64,000 nucleotides of DNA from Cycas panzhihuaensis (GCA_023213395.1 CM041465.1:145769741-145833740), one strand, 5' to 3'; numbered from the stretch's first letter, positions 1 to 14,640 are shown. Made by a program: numbers and translations. The notes: generated by a model from the sequence alone, not told the origin.

Positions 1-1900
1 CCATAATCTGGTGCCTCCTCACTTCTGATGTATTACTTTTTGAAACCCATTTACGAGTCCTGCCTCCACCTTTTTCTACTTCACCTTTGGATCCTGCTCC
101 TCCTTCGGCTACAATACCAATCTGGCACGCCTCTTGGTTTAATTCTGTCAAGCCCCCATCCTCAGGCTCAGACAAGTAATCCTCTAAATCCCAGTTTATG
201 TTCTTGACAAGCCCAGCCAATGCCGGCTCGTCAGCATTGACAAGAGGATCTCCATCCCCACAGATTACGCGGGCTCCCAGATTGATCTTTATGTGCCTCA
301 GGAACCCGTCCCGAAACCGAGTCCGGGACTTGGGCCTGACAACCATCCAAACCAATACTAGAATCCTTTCTAGGCACAGGTGCCACCGGACTCTTACACC
401 CATCTACCAAACTAGCTAAGGGATAAGCCGGAGCAACTTTCGCCTCACCACCCAGAGACTGGCTCTTCACACTATTGGAAGGATCAAGAACATCGAGCAC
501 CTTACTAGATGTCTCAGTCCCTGCAACATCCTCCTCTCTAAAGACCTCCTTACCTGATCTTTCAGATTCCACTGCTCTTTCTCCATCGTTCTCCACCTTC
601 CCTAACACCTGATTGGCCTCCCTCTGAGGAACCCTTAGACATTGAAAGGGAAGGTGCCCCTTACTCTTACATTTAGCACACCTGAAGCCCTCCACTTCAT
701 AAAATAAACCTTGGATGATAGATCTACCATCCGACTCAATCTCTACCTTGGCTGGGAGTTCACTGTCTAACTTTGCCAGAATACAAAATCTGGCATTCAT
801 CAATCTGAATCTATGCATTGTAGCCGAACCCAAGGCTAAAAGTGGCCCAATCATTCTAGTCGCTTCTTTAACCGTCTCTGAGTTCCAGAAGTGCAAAGGG
901 AGCCTAGGAAGTTGAACCCACACCAGAGCTTGTTTAACCACAGGAGTACCCGGATCAAAGTCAGGATGCCATTTCTCCAGTGACATAGCCTTCCTTCCGA
1001 ATATCCAATGGGACTTTAGAAGGATGGGGATCATATCCTCTTGATTTGAAAATCTAAAGAGGACGTAGCCTTTGGGCATTGCCATGACTTGGACAGGGTT
1101 TCTGGTCTTCCACTTGTTTCTGATCCACTCTCTTATGATATCCAAACCTGGCTTAGGGCGAGAACTGCGCTTGCTATTCTCCCAGTACTGTATGGTTTTT
1201 TCGGTTACTTCTTTCGGTATCGAAATTTTATATCTGTTTCTAATTTTAACGGGGATAATATCTTGTTCTTCATAGTTTCCAGTTCTTAGAACATCCAGGT
1301 AAGTTCTCCCTGTGGGAGAGGACTAAGATCGATTACATGCATCATATGGACAGTAGGAAAAAGAACTTGCAAAAGCTGAAACAATTACAGAAACAACTAA
1401 AACTCACCACGAAGCGCAAGTCTGCACATTGCCATACCCTTTGTCTCTCAGCATTTTTGGATTGCCAGGCATATTTGCCTTTTGCTAAGTCTCTTGAAGC
1501 TGTGAAACCCTTGGTAAAACCACTGTCATAAGCCTAGAGCTCGCCAAATCCCTTAGAGAAAACCGTTCTCTCCAATCTTAATGCTATAGCACCACTGCAG
1601 TAGCCATATACCTCCTTCCCTTTTACTTCTATCCATGCCAGGTGATCTTTAAACCCCCACGTCATTCCCTCCGTACTCCGATTTGTGCGCCTTTCCACCT
1701 CGTAACCCCCACTAAGGTGCTCCTGTCTTACTTCTCTGCTGGCAGGCCTTGTAAAATCCTCACACCATCAAGCTAGCCCTACTGGGGGGACGCCCCCCCA
1801 CCTTCGACCTCGATTCCGTCTAACCCTAGCTGCCAAACTTGTGCAGAATACGCCTCTGTACTCGCTTCCAGAAATCGCAGCGTTGCAGCTCCACCCCTTT
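1..1900 (-). mobile_element. LINE (L1-type) 5' portion, cut by window edge
   Basis: Non-LTR retrotransposon read on the minus strand: 5' UTR at about 1900-1320, then ORF1 running off the window at base 1. The stretch 1320-1900 is GC-richer than the AT-rich DNA beyond 1900, as are the 5' UTRs of the two related LINEs at 25053-31202 and 48395-51820. The 5' limit (about 1900) is set only by this composition change. No target duplication can be checked because the 3' end lies outside the window. Confidence 0.75.
231..1314 (-). pseudogene. LINE ORF1 (gag-like, CCHC zinc knuckle), frameshifted
   Basis: Nucleic-acid-binding ORF1 protein of a plant L1-type LINE. The frame is open from about 1314, beginning with an RTYLDVLR stretch shared with the other two LINEs, followed by PKPGLDIIREWIRNKWKTRN. 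Near 620-680 is a CX2CX4HX4C knuckle (CAKCKSKGHLPFQC). The continuous frame stops at 231, but another frame (DGDPLVNADEPALAGLVKNIN) stays open from about 270 to the window start, so one frameshift splits the ORF. An in-frame TAG lies just upstream of RTYL and no convincing start codon is visible. The best preserved ORF1 of the three LINEs here. Family-level call only. Confidence 0.75.
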
Positions 1901-2157
1901 AAGTTTATGCATATAAACTTTACCTTAAATATATTATATATTTATTAGATATTCTCATCAAAATTAATAGATAGAATTGATTTATGACTTACTTTTCTAT
2001 AACTCATGATTAAGTTGAATAATATGCCAAAAAAACATTTTTCTTACCTTTTACATTGCTAATATTGGAAAACATCATTATTAAAGGCCAATTGAAATGT
2101 ATTAAATCAAGAAATAAATGACTTAATAAATAAATAAGGACTTAAACATAACAAATA
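1901..2157. other. AT-rich spacer, nothing recognised
   Basis: AT-rich sequence between the LINE 5' end and the copia LTR. No ORF or repeat was recognised. Confidence 0.6.
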
Positions 2158-2533
2158 TGTTAGGAATATGAAAGAACACGATTGAATTTCAACAATGAAA
2201 TGATAACAATGCCACAAGAGAAATTGCACAACGATTATAAAAGTAATCTTGTATTTGATCATAAGGAATAGAATGCCTCAATCTACTATCAATGCCTTAA
2301 TTAATCAATTTGATCAATTGAAGAGAGAAGGACCACTCCTTATTTTAATAAGAGTTTTGAGTAAGGAATAAAGTTATAAAAGTTGTAAAGTAGGAAAACA
2401 TCGTTATACACCTCATGCATCCTCTTACATATATGAGAGAAAATAAAAAATATAACTCTTTAAGAGAATTTACCTAATGTCATGTATTAATCAATTTAAG
2501 AAAAAGAATGAGAAATACATATTATTTTTAACA
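2158..2533 (-). repeat. 3' LTR of copia element
   Basis: 376 bp, TGTTAGG...TTTAACA on the plus strand; same length as the partner at 7262-7637 and alignable throughout (for example the shared aattgaagagag and gagaaatacatattattttt segments). Confidence 0.88.
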
Positions 2534-2559
2534 CCCCCTCATAATGTATAGTTCATTAT

Positions 2560-5500
2560 TTCTCATAAATAAGAGCCTTCTAAACCTCTTAAACTTCTAA
2601 CAACTCAAAGCCTTCATGGGAATATCAGCAAGTCGGTCCTTAATTCGGTAATACATTAACTCAACTGCTCTACTTTGCACTACTCCTAAATAAAATGATA
2701 ATATAATTCCACATGCTTTATTCTTGGATGGAAGACAAGATTCTTTAATAATTGGATTACACCCCGATTATTGCCAAATAATAATATAAGATCATCTTGT
2801 AAAAGTTCAAAGTGTCTAAGTAGTCTTTGTAGCCAAATTGCCTCACACGTAACTGCAACTACAACTTTGTACTCTGGTTTAGTAGAAGATAAGGAGATAG
2901 TTGTCTGCTTCTTCTACACTAAGAAATCATACCAAAAGTATATACAAATGCATATCCTAAAGTAGATCTCTAGTCATCAACATCTCTAGCCTAATCTAGG
3001 TCAATATAGCCTTACACTTTAAACTCATCAACTCTAGAAAATAAGAGTCTAACTCTCATAATACCCTTGGCATACCTCTATATATGCTTTTCTACCTTTT
3101 AATGAGAGATGGATGGAGCACTTATAATATAGGCTATAACACCAACAATGTAACTAATGTTAGTCCTAGTATTAATGAGGTAAATGAGGCTACCTACTAA
3201 CTACCTATACAAAGTACCATCAATAGTCTTATCGCCTATCTCTTTAATCAATTTGAGGCTAACTTCCATAGGGGCAACCATTAGCTTATAATTCTTTGTA
3301 TGGAAATATCTCAACAAACTATATGCATACTTAGGCTGGGATATAAAGATGTTATCACTATTATGCCAAAACCCCATACTAAGATAATAACATAGAATGA
3401 TAAGGTTAAATACCTCAAAGGCATCATAAAGATATCTCTTGAGATAGTTTGATCTATAAAGTGTTGTTTCCAATGATAATAAGATCATCTACAAAGAGAA
3501 TTATAATAAGTATCTTACCATCCTCATTTTTAATATACAAGTTATGATCTAATTTATACTTAGTGAATCAAAACGAAATAAAATACTCAAGAATCTATGA
3601 ATACCATGCCCTTGGTGCCTCCTTAAGCCCATATAAGGCTTTCTTTAACTTGCATATATAAAGCCTTTGATCTATTACATATAACCCTCCTCATCAAGAA
3701 TGCCATAAACAAAAGCACTCTTAACATCCATTTAGTAAAGCTTTCAACCAAAATAAGATGTAAGATTAACTAACATTTGAATGGTAGTCATTTTGTCTAT
3801 AGATGCAAATGTCTCCTTAAAGTCCACACCTTTAGTCTTTACATACCCTTTAGCCACAATTCAAGCCTTGTATCAGTCAATGTCATTATTAGATTGATAC
3901 TTCACCTCATATACCCATTTGTAGATAATGGCTTTCTTTCCTAAAAAAAGCTTAATAAGATCCCATGTGTTATTCCTCATAATGGAGTCATACTCCTCAT
4001 GCATAATTATCTTATACTAGGGTGCATCCTTGGATTCAACAAATGACTCTAGCTCACTAACATTCAGAGCATTAGACACTAAGGTAAAATTAACCTTGCT
4101 TCATGTCTAAACGACTGCACTAGTATCAATGTCGCTGACATTGGAACCTTTTATGGTCTAAATATACCACTTAGGTAACTTTTAATGAGGGGTAGAGGAA
4201 GAAGGAATATTTGTAAGAGTTTTTTTACTTTCTTCACTCTATTTTTCAATCTCATCCTTCTCTTCCTTGCTTTTGTCATCAACATTTACAATTAGAATTA
4301 TTCCCTCATCAAACTCATGAAAAAGGACATCCTTACTAATTATAATTTTCCTATCTAATGAATTACAAAGTTTATATACCTTGGATGATTTATTATACCC
4401 TATAAGAATATATTTATGACCTCTTTCATCAAGCTTTTATCTCATTATATCAGGTACGTGAATAAAAGTAGTATAACCAAAGACTAGAAGATTATAAATA
4501 GAAGGTTTCCTTCCCAACCAAGCCTCTTCAAAAGTTATATGCTAAATAGCTACAATTGAACTTTTGTTCAAAATATACATAACTATATTCATAGCTTTAA
4601 CCCAAAAACCATAAAAGACATTCTTAGCTTTAAGCATATGCCTAGCCATCTTTACAATGGTGTGATGATTCCTCTCAACCATGCCATTCTTCTATGGTGT
4701 ATAAGATGTAATCATCTACTACATGCATGATTCTTGTAGAAAGTAGTGAACTTAAATGACAAGTACTTACCTTTGTGGTCACTCATCAAAATATTGATCT
4801 TCTTCTTAAAGACGTTTTTTGCTTTGGCTTTAAATTTCTTGAATTTTGTAAATATATCTAACTTATTTTTTAAAAGGCACACCCAAGTCCTCCTGGTCAA
4901 GTTCTTAATGAAGGTTATGAAGTATTTAGCTCCTTTAAGTAAGATTGGTGTGATTGGTCCACATAAGTAAGAATGAACCAATTCTAATTTATCCTTAGCC
5001 CACCAAGTATACTTAAATTTTTCTCTATATTATTTTCTTAAAGTATATGCACTACAAATTTTATTATCTTTTTATACAAGGGGGAGATCATTCACCATTT
5101 ATAACTTATTCAACAACTGAAGACTATGGTAATTTAAATGACTATAGTGGTCATGCTATAATATATTGGATGAAGTTGCTACAATACTATGCTTAAGCAA
5201 GCTAGAGAATTTATAGAGACCCTTTTTTTTTTACTCCTTTAGCTATTATAAAATTACCATCCTTAATGACACATTTGACTATATCAAACACAGCCTCCAA
5301 GTGAAGCTTAGTCACACAACTTACAAAGAGCAAGTTGTGCTTAAAAGAAGGTAGACACAATACATTAGAGATCTTAATTTTATGACTAGACTAATTAAGA
5401 ACAATTGAAACCTTACCAATAGCTTCATGTTGACTGTTGTCATCCATAACTATTGTCTAATTACATCCATATTTGAGTTTATTAAGCCACTCTTTATGAA

Positions 5501-6460
5501 AAGTAATGTGGTTTGAGTCATTTGAGTCAATGTATCAAGTACCATTAATACCAAAAATAACATTGAACACAAAGACCTTTTCATCATCAATAAAAATAGT
5601 AGTTTTTCCAACTTTCTTATTATATACTTTCTTCTTCTAATAGTTCTTCCCAAGGTGACCTATCTTATTATAATATGAACACATAATATCCTTTTTCATC
5701 ATATTATAGGAGTCACTTATGCTATGAGAAAGAGGTGGAATGTGTTTAGGAGTATTAATTTAGAGGTTCCTTTTAAATTGGGATGCCAAAGCCATGTCAT
5801 TGTTGCTACTAATATATCCTACTATATGTTACTCCTCATATAAGAGAAGTCCAACAAGCTCCTAAAAAGTAGGCAATTAAGCTCACTCAATAAGATACAA
5901 GTTAGTAACATAGATATGGAAGCCTTCATGTAGGCTATTAAGAGTAATACTCACAAGCTCCTTATCTTGAACTTTTTCTCCTATTAAAATCAATTGATCT
6001 CTAAAATTTTAATAAGTGTAGGGAGACAAAGCCATCAAAAGTCACCTTATAAGAATAAAGTAAGTTTGTAAAGTCCAATACTCTAGTTTCATTCCTTGCT
6101 TTATATATCTCTTGGACTGTCTACCATGCATCTTTCAAAGAGATCTTTCCTTGAAGATTAGTATCCAATCCAATGCTTATCTATTGCAATCTTCCTAGTC
6201 TTTAACATCTTTGGTAGTTACAGTTGGAGTAGTGCTAATTATGGTTAAAGTGGAGGCAATAATAGGCTTCCAACCCTTTCCCTTCAACAATCTTCATTAA
6301 CTTTTTAAGTGCGAAAATGATGAAAATTTTAAATTTTTAGATTTCATAGTTCTTACATTTAACTTATGAGCATTCAATAAGACATAATCAATAATACTTA
6401 CACTAAACACGGTGAGAAAAATACAATAAATCCAAGACCACATGTATGAATTTATTAAGA
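2560..6460 (-). pseudogene. Decayed copia gag-pol
   Basis: Read 5' to 3' on the minus strand: a knuckle remnant near 5680 (CSYYNKIGHLGKN) and a protease region near 5500. The integrase core is at 4981-4712, with HSYLCGPITPILLKGAKYFITFI and LMSDHKGKYLS, matching the copia H-D-L-GP and SD-GGEY signatures with substitutions. RT includes FVDDLIII near 3490. RNase H near 2940-2700 has KKQTTISLSSTKPEY. Domains are separated by many stops and frameshifts, so no product is expected. The order integrase before RT fixes Ty1/copia. Confidence 0.8.
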
Positions 6461-7261
6461 GGCTAAGTGGATGCAAGCTTAGATTATAATTTTGGACTTA
6501 TAAAGTGAAACTACAATAAAAAATATAATGGTAGCAATTAAATTCTCTGAAAATGAACACCTTATCACTGAGTTATGGCTCTTAGCTATTATTTAGGTCT
6601 AAGTCCCCTCACCATGTAACTAGCGACCAAAAAAACTTAAGTTACAAACTTCACATAAATTATAAATCACTTTAATTTAATCACATAATAAGAAAAAAAA
6701 ATCATAAAGTGATTTTGTAAGCATGCATTACGATGTTTACGAATTTCCAAATCATCTAATGCAAAAAAATCACTTGTGCACACTTGCAAGGCTTTAATTT
6801 ATCAATTCAAGCAAATCTAAGGAGTTAGAATAGATAAACGTCAACATGATTTATGCATTAGTAGCGAAAAACAAAGAAGAAACTCCTTAATTTTTATAAA
6901 TTTTAAGTGGTAAATGGGATTTAAGAGGCTATCTACTTGTTTGATGTTTTAATCCAAATTCATAACAAAATAACTCATTTAAAGGGTAGAAATTAGTATT
7001 AAATGGTCCTTAGATATGTTGGTAGTAATCCCATGAGCAAGAAATATGCAAAAATAAGGTATTTTGAGTGCCCAATACTACCAAAATTGCCCCTGCAATG
7101 AAAATAATCCAGTTTCACTAATAAAAATTCTCACGGGTTCATTTAGAAATTACAAGAATCAATAATAAAGCTTTGTACTACAATAATAATACATTAATAA
7201 ACCAAAATATATGTAAAAACTTAGAAAGTTTCCATGTAATAAACCATGGACTTTGATGCCA

Positions 7262-7637
7262 TGTTAGATACATAAAAGAACTAGACTGAATTTCAACAAT
7301 GGACTAAGAGTAATGACATAAGAGAAATTACATAAGGATTACAAGAAATAATTTTGCATTATATCATAAAGAGTATAATGGCTCAAACTACTCTTAATGC
7401 CTCAATCAATCAATTTGATTAATTGAAGAGAGCAAAACAACCTCTCATTTTAATGAGAGTATATAGCAAACAATAAAGTTGTAAAAGTTATGAAGCAAAG
7501 AAACATCATGGTACACCTCATGTATGCTCTTGTATGTATGCGAGAAAAATAGAAATATAACACTCGATAGAATCTGCCTAATGTGCCATATTAATGAACT
7601 CGAGAAAAAGAATGAGAAATACACATTATTTTTAATA
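7262..7637 (-). repeat. 5' LTR of copia element
   Basis: 376 bp, pairs with 2158-2533. Its plus-strand right end is TTTAATA where TTTAACA is expected, a C-to-T change in the terminal CA. Confidence 0.88.
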
Positions 7638-7850
7638 AGATATAATTGACTTGAAGATAGTGTCACATAAATATAAATAATTAATACTTAAAAGTGGGTC
7701 TAAAAGTGATAATCTAACTCTTATAGGATTGAGAATGAAAAACAAAAAAAAAAGGGCAAGTATAGAACCTAGTTCTTTTATTCTTTATAAGTTGTGCATA
7801 AAAATTTTAAAAAATTATTTGCTTTTTATTTATATTTTATGTGATTCTTG
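7638..7850. other. Spacer resembling the 3' flank of gypsy LTRs
   Basis: The part 7720-7850 (poly-A tract, cctagttcttttattctt, AT-rich tail) closely resembles the sequence that follows the gypsy LTR ends at 15060-15200 and 16605-16740. This flank therefore occurs three times in the window: once before an LTR and twice after one. Confidence 0.6.
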
Positions 7851-8248
7851 TGTATATCTTACCACTCATCATTAGGCAGAAATGGTTAAGCTAACACTTT
7901 GTTAAGGAGACTTGGATGGTTAGTGTTGACCATTAACCTTTGTATGTAAATCACTTATATCCGCTAATAAAAATTAGGGTCGTTTCTCCTGCCAATTATA
8001 TCTTATGCAAAGGGGCCTCTCTTGCTTATTTAAGGCTAATTTATTATAAAGGGTGGTTGTTGAGTTTTGTTATTTTTTTAAGGGTTATACGTTGGCACCT
8101 CCTTTTGGTGATCTTTTATGCTCTTTTAGTGAACTCGTGAGCTCTTCCTTATAATTAATCTTCCAAGTTATAATAAAGTATCATAATATTATCCAATAGT
8201 TATGTGTGTATACTTAAGTTAGAGAATTATTAGAGAAAGTTCATTCTA
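7851..8248 (+). repeat. 5' LTR of gypsy element
   Basis: Roughly 400 bp ending next to the primer site at 8251. Pairs with 14675-15057; shared landmarks are cttatttaaggctaa, aaagggtggttgttgag and gagctcttcctt. Confidence 0.8.
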
Positions 8249-9723
8249 AATGGTATCAAAGTAAGGTGTCGAATCTAGTTGAAGTAGCCAGCAGATCGAG
8301 GGAGAAGAAGAAAAAAGAAAAGTTTACTTTCCCTTTGTGCATCTCTCAAAACCTTTCCTTTTGTTGTCAATTTTATTTATTATATTTGGTTTTGCTCTTA
8401 AGTGGTTAGTTGCAAGCGAGTAACAAGAGTCAAGTTCCACATATCCCTTCCTCTAATAGCTAGATAGAGACCTTGTGTTGGTCTTTAAGAATCATAGGGA
8501 TTTATCGTTTTAGGCTAAGCATATGTGGGCATTTACCTTTATATTAAGTGAAGTAAATCACATTGCTTACACTAGTATTAGATAGAACTGGAGTATGAAA
8601 TTGAGCCTCCACATACCTTTGAGTATATTCGAGGACCCTTATAGGTTACCTTGCCTTACCTAGAATAAGAAAAATTATCGACCATCTATCCTCTACAGTA
8701 CACCAGTTATTAGTTAGTACTATAAAGTTACTCTTCATGAATACTCCAATGCAACTATCATGACTATGGGTATGGATTTTCCTCTATAGTGGGTACCCTA
8801 AGAGATTGGACCAAGTAGTAGTAACAACTAGGAAGTATATCGAGGGGTATGTAAAACTAGGTATATCGTATTTCTTAAGTCCTAGGTACTTTTATATTCC
8901 CACAATAAGAAAACTATCCAAAGAAGAGGATTACACAAATAATAAAAAAATAAATTCTTTTAAAGTAATTTAATAATATTGTACTTTTGTAAGATAAGTA
9001 AGATAAATTATGAGGAGAATACCAAAGCTACATTATTTGCATAATAATAGTGCTAACCTATATTACAGACATAGCAACACAATTATTCTGACTTATAATA
9101 TAGAGATAACATCAAAATATAAAAAAATTTCCTATCTAAACCTTCAACCTAAATTTTGATCCCCACACCTAGTCTCCATTTAGAGTTTGCCCTCTAAAAA
9201 AGGGGGGGTGGGGGGAGGAGAAAAAGAGTTCGTAGGGTCACTTTCACAAATACTTCTCTAATTCAAATGGAACTTGTACTAATAAACTCAAGAATAAAAA
9301 AAAAAAAAAGTCCATGGCTATAAAATTACCTTATAAATTCATAGGTATTATTTTGATTAGCATGTCACACTAGTCATTTTTCACTAGGATAATTTTAACA
9401 ATCAATTTCAAGGTATAACAACATATAGGCATCCCATAAGCCCTACTGCCTAACTTTTGCCCTTAAATCTCACCTATACCATTTCAACAAGCTCTTTGTA
9501 CTTCTCTCAGTACTTTAGGTGACATTATTATGTATTTTTGGGGGTCATCGGGCTATAAACATCCCCCCTCTTTCTTTTTTTCCCTACCCATTTGTATTAA
9601 TTCTCAACTCCTTAATATTTCATTTTATTTGTCTTTTCTCCTCTCTTCGTGAATACCTTTCTTCTTACTTATCCCCTTTCTTGTAATCCCTTTCCTTTAG
9701 TCATTATATAGGATTCTACATCT

Positions 9724-12700
9724 ATGGCACCTACACAAGAAGAGTGCATTCAAACACTAGAAGTCAAACTCCAAGAAATATTTAGCAATATCAACATATT
9801 AAACAAGGGGCTAATTAGTTTAGATTAGTAAGTCAAGGATTGCAACTAGAAGCAAGACTCGTTTGAATAAAAATAGGTCTCTCTTGATTAAAAGTTAAAT
9901 ATAATGTTTCAATGGATGTAATCAATTTCTCGCACATCACCCACATGTCTATCTGCCTCTAATAACTTAGGACTATCACCAACATTTACTCCATGTCAAA
10001 CACAAACCTATCATAAGATCACCATACCATCCTTTAACCTTTATCTTAATAGGGATTTTTCTTGAAGTTGGATTGCCAAATTAGAGTTATATTTTGCCTT
10101 GAATATTATATCCATCACAGAATAATTAATATTTACTTCAATCCACTTAGAGAGGAAAGCTGATTATTGGTTCTAATGGTGGAGTCGAGAAAATCTAATA
10201 AACTAAACATGCAACCTCTTCTCTAAGAGTTTTTTTTAATAATACAGTGATACATGGAATCACTCTTTCTTCAACTAAATCATGAGACTTAAGTATATAA
10301 CTCTAGTATAGGCATACACTTATGAGTTTCAAGTATTATAGAACTAAGTCTCTCAACCACTTGATGTCAGAACTCTCATTGATATTTATACTTTTGATCT
10401 CAAGGAGCTTATTTAAATGTGCTTAAAAGTTACTATCTTGTATTCCTTAAAGGTTGCCATCTCCATAACAAGGGCTATTGAAGTAGAATTTGTGGCAGAA
10501 AGTTCATCCACTTTCAAGAGAAACTCATCATGGTACTAGCATCCCTGTCAATTTGACTAGCAACATCAACATCCTGAACTAAACAAACATTAATGACCAA
10601 CACTAAACTCCTCTCCAAGTCTAGTTTACATTCCATCTATGGAAGATGATCATTGATTTAAGGTTGGCTTCTATGTTAAGTACTTAGAAAAGTATATTTC
10701 TAGTCACACAAAGGTGTGTAAGGTAAGGTGCATGATTTTTACCATTGATCATAATATTAACGAGGATTCTAAAGTTGAAACAAAACTAGAACTTGAGGAT
10801 GAACCCCCTTAAGAATCTCCCTTACCTAATTCCTAACCTAATGTATCCCTATCAATAATTTCTTCATCATCCTGCCTAAGCCACGTTGTATAAAAAGCAC
10901 CTTTTGAAAGACACCCATGTCAATATTAATTAATAGTGGTATATCATTAAATTTCATAGACATATCCCTAGCTCGATAATTAAACTTGTATATTATCTCA
11001 AAAATGAGATTCACCTACTCCTTGCCTGATCATCAAACCTTACACTATGTAGGTGTTATAAAAAACCTTCATCTTCAAATTAGTACCTATTGTCTTATAT
11101 TTGAATTTTATGCCCTATTTATAAAAGGATCTAACACCATACATAAAGTCCATTAGCTTCAAATATTGGGCACTTATAGCACAAATAATTCTCTTACCAA
11201 CCCGTTCATCTTATTTAAGGATCAGATGGGCCAAATGCATAAATTACATGGGATCCAATCACCTCACAATCAACTTGTATCACCTAATCAAATGCATAAG
11301 CATTAAAATAATGGTGCTGGCTACATCGTCTGTATTAATAATATTCAACCTTCTATAAATATTCATCCTCTTATATAAACTCTCCTCAATAAATATTAAT
11401 TTGTATTTACCTCTCATCTAACCACTACCCCACTAGACCATAGGTATTACCAAGTGATCAGACTAAATTCACCACATGATCCTATTAGCCTTTAACTTTA
11501 CATAAATTTATATTTTTAAACGAATAAAATTTAGAAGATAATAAACAAATTAATAGATACGAGCATCATTCAACCTAGTAAAAGCATGTATGTCACACCA
11601 ATTATCTTGGTATGAAAAAAGGATAAATTCTTTTAACTTTATGTCGACTATTGGGAACTTAATAAAATCATAATAATAATAAAAATTCCACACCCTAAAT
11701 AAAAAATATACTAGATGAAATACATGGGACAACAATATTCTCTAAATTAGATCTTTAATTTGGATATTATTAAATTCCTATTACCTTAAAAAACCATCCC
11801 AAAATTTTCTTTAGAATATATCATGGGTACTTTAAATTTCAAGTTATGCCTTCTAGCCTTTGCATTGCCCTGGTAACATTCCAAGTACTAATGAATAAAA
11901 TCTTTATCACTTATCTTTATAAATTTGTCATTCATTTTTTTCTGACATCCTTATTTACCATCAAAATTTAGATGATCATCTTCAACATCTGGAAATAATA
12001 TTATGAATCCTTACCCAATACCAATTATATGCTAAATTTCCTAAATATTAATTTGAAAAAAGTGAGTTACAATATCTTAGATATATTATTTCATCCAAAG
12101 GAGTCTAAGTTGATCTACACAAAATTTTCATTATTACCATATGGCCTATGCCTAAAACCCTTACTTAGTTGCAAACTTTCTTAGGACTCACAGTCTTTTA
12201 TAGAGAGTTTATTCATAGTTATGCCTTGTTGGCAGCCCCACTCACAAATTTACTATAAAAAGAGGTGTGTGAGCAGTTGCTAAAGGTAGTACAAGCTTTC
12301 AATAACCTTAAAACCATTATGACATCCACCCTTGTTCTCACCACCCCATACTTCTCTTAGCCCTTCTAATTATAATGTGATGCATTAGGATTTGACATAG
12401 GTGTTATTCTCATGCAAAATTTCCACCTAATAACATTAAAAATTTGCAAACTTAAAGATCATGAATGTCATTTGTTGACTTATTAAAAATAAATAAGAGT
12501 TATTTTGCATGTTATTGATAAGTGGTATCAATACATTTTGGGTTGTTGATTTACTATCTTAACAAACCACCATAGCTTATATCACCTCCTAGATCAACCA
12601 GTCCTATTAGAAGAGTGAGCTAAATGGATTAACCATTTATAAGCATTTGATTTTTTGATTGAGTAAAAAAAAGATAAGGAAAACATAATTATCGATTCCC

Positions 12701-14640
12701 TTTCCCATATTCCCATCAAGTCCCTCACTAATGAACCCCCATAGTGTCCCCCACCAATGTATCCAGTATTTATACCATTTTCAAACCCCAATTGTTATGG
12801 TTAGTAGACTTGGAATCAAAATATCTCTCTCATTGAGAGTTTAATAAGTGGGCATCTAAAGTTCATACCCACAAAGATTGATCTTTCCATAATTCCTAAC
12901 ATTTATACCAAATTTTGATTTTTATTCACCCCATCTCATCATTCATCTCTTGAATTTTAATCGAATACCATTCCACTCTCCATGATGATCATTTAGGTTT
13001 TGACAAAACATATAGACGAATTCAATTTCACTTCTACTAGCCTAATATAAAATCTTCCATCTTCTTATTTATCTTTAAATGCAATACTGACTAGAGGAAT
13101 AAGATCAATACAAAAGCTTAACCTGGCCTCCTCTAACCTTTGAATATACCTTAGGGTAAATGATAGGATATTATTATGGATTTCATCGTTGGGTTCCCAT
13201 TATCTATCGAGTTCGACTCGATATTGGTTATTATTGATGGACTTACCAAGTACACACATTTCTTAGACATTTACACCTCATATAAAGCTTCCCACCTGGT
13301 TGATCTTTACAACCATTCAATTTTCCATCTCCACATCTTTCTATCATCAATAGTTTGTGATCAAGATCTAAAATTCATGAGTACATTTTGGGAAGAACTC
13401 TTTCAAGCCTTTAGGACCTTATTTAACATGAGCTCATCTTACCATCTACAAGCTGATAGTTAAAATAAAGTTCTTAATAAGACCTTAGAAATATATTTAC
13501 GATGCTTTATATTAAAACATCAACATAAATGGACTTTATGGCTGCCTCTGGCAAAATATTGGTACAACTATTCACACTATTCAATGATTGGCATGTCCCC
13601 CTTCATAGCCCTCTATGGATATATGCCCCTACCTCACCACACTTTTGCCATCAATCTTCGTACTATTGCAATCCAACAAAAATTCTAAGACATGGAGTAT
13701 ATTTTACATACACTTAAATATAACTTTGCAACAACCTAAAATCACATAAAACAACCCACTGACTATTGTTGTTTTGATTAATCATTTGATGTAGATGATT
13801 TCATATTCCCTTGACTTCAACTGTATAAGTGACAGTCTGTCAAATATCATAAAAGCTGAAAGTTAAGCCCATATTATTATGGCCCCTATAAGGTTCTTCA
13901 ACAAATTAGTAAAGTTGCATATACACTCAAACTTCCTCCCCATATGTTATATAACATTCCAAGGTTAGTGACACAAGAGCATACGATCGTATGGAGAAGG
14001 TTAAGGCCAAACCACAACTGCATGATTAAGGAAGAGAAGGTTAAAGATAATTATTAATCTGTATACACCAACCACATACCTCCACTAATGGGATTGGAGG
14101 GCCCATGGGGCTGCCGATAGGATATTAGAGTTAGTAGACATTTTTGCCTATATAAGGCCAAATAATTGTAAAATGAACACTTATGCTATCTTATTGTCTT
14201 TTGAGATTATATGCAAGCACATTTCTATTTTGGGTGATCATTACATTTTCTTACCTTCTATTAATATAATTGTTCTTTTGAAATTATAATTAAAGGATAT
14301 TTTGAGCTCTTAAATATTTCCTAAGGTGTTCTTAAGCGTAACTTATGGATTTGGAATGCTCCATCATACCAAAATCTACAATGTATTCCATATCTCATGC
14401 CTTGAGAAAACCGTTGACAAGAATATAATACCTTAATCTACCTTATTAGTTTTGGATGAAGAGCAACATCTTATTACTTTACTTGACTATCTTCTTGCTA
14501 GCTACCAATGCCACCTTTAAAATAAGACCATTTATGAGTACTTGGTATAGTGAACTAGTTGCCAACTAATTGAAGATGCATAAGAATTCGCTGGATTCGT
14601 TAAGTAACATCTTCATCTTCTTCTTAGCTTTGAGGATTCA
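9724..14640 (+). pseudogene. Decayed gypsy gag-pol
   Basis: gag begins at an ATG at 9724 (MAPTQEECIQTLEVKLQEI) but stops within about 35 codons. A protease relic near 10918-10960 reads LINSGISLNFI for the usual LIDSGASHNFI. RT at about 11820-12240 includes HGYFKFQVMP, NKIFITYLYKFVIHFF, HLQHLEIILWIL and QYLRYIISSKGV; the catalytic YDDIL motif is degraded to FSDILIY. RNase H lies at about 12350-12560. The integrase core at 13176-13463 starts MDFIVGFPLS and includes VIIDGLTKYTHF. A tail near 14340-14600 (VFHISCLEKTV, LVLDEEQHLI) matches gypsy chromodomain-type ends. Frames are broken throughout. Confidence 0.82.

Larger units (their letters stand above)
2158..7637 (-). mobile_element. Ty1/copia LTR retrotransposon, full length, decayed
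   Basis: Two 376-bp LTRs (2158-2533 and 7262-7637) bound an internal region whose minus strand reads gag, protease, integrase, RT, RNase H, the Ty1/copia order. The minus-strand PBS just inside the 5' LTR (7244-7261) reads TGGCATCAAAGTCC, an altered initiator-Met primer site. The purine tract ATGAGGGGG precedes the 3' LTR at about 2534-2545. Flanking 5-mers are aaata (2153-2157) and agata (7638-7642), a target duplication with one mismatch. LTR divergence and many stops mark it as old. Confidence 0.9.
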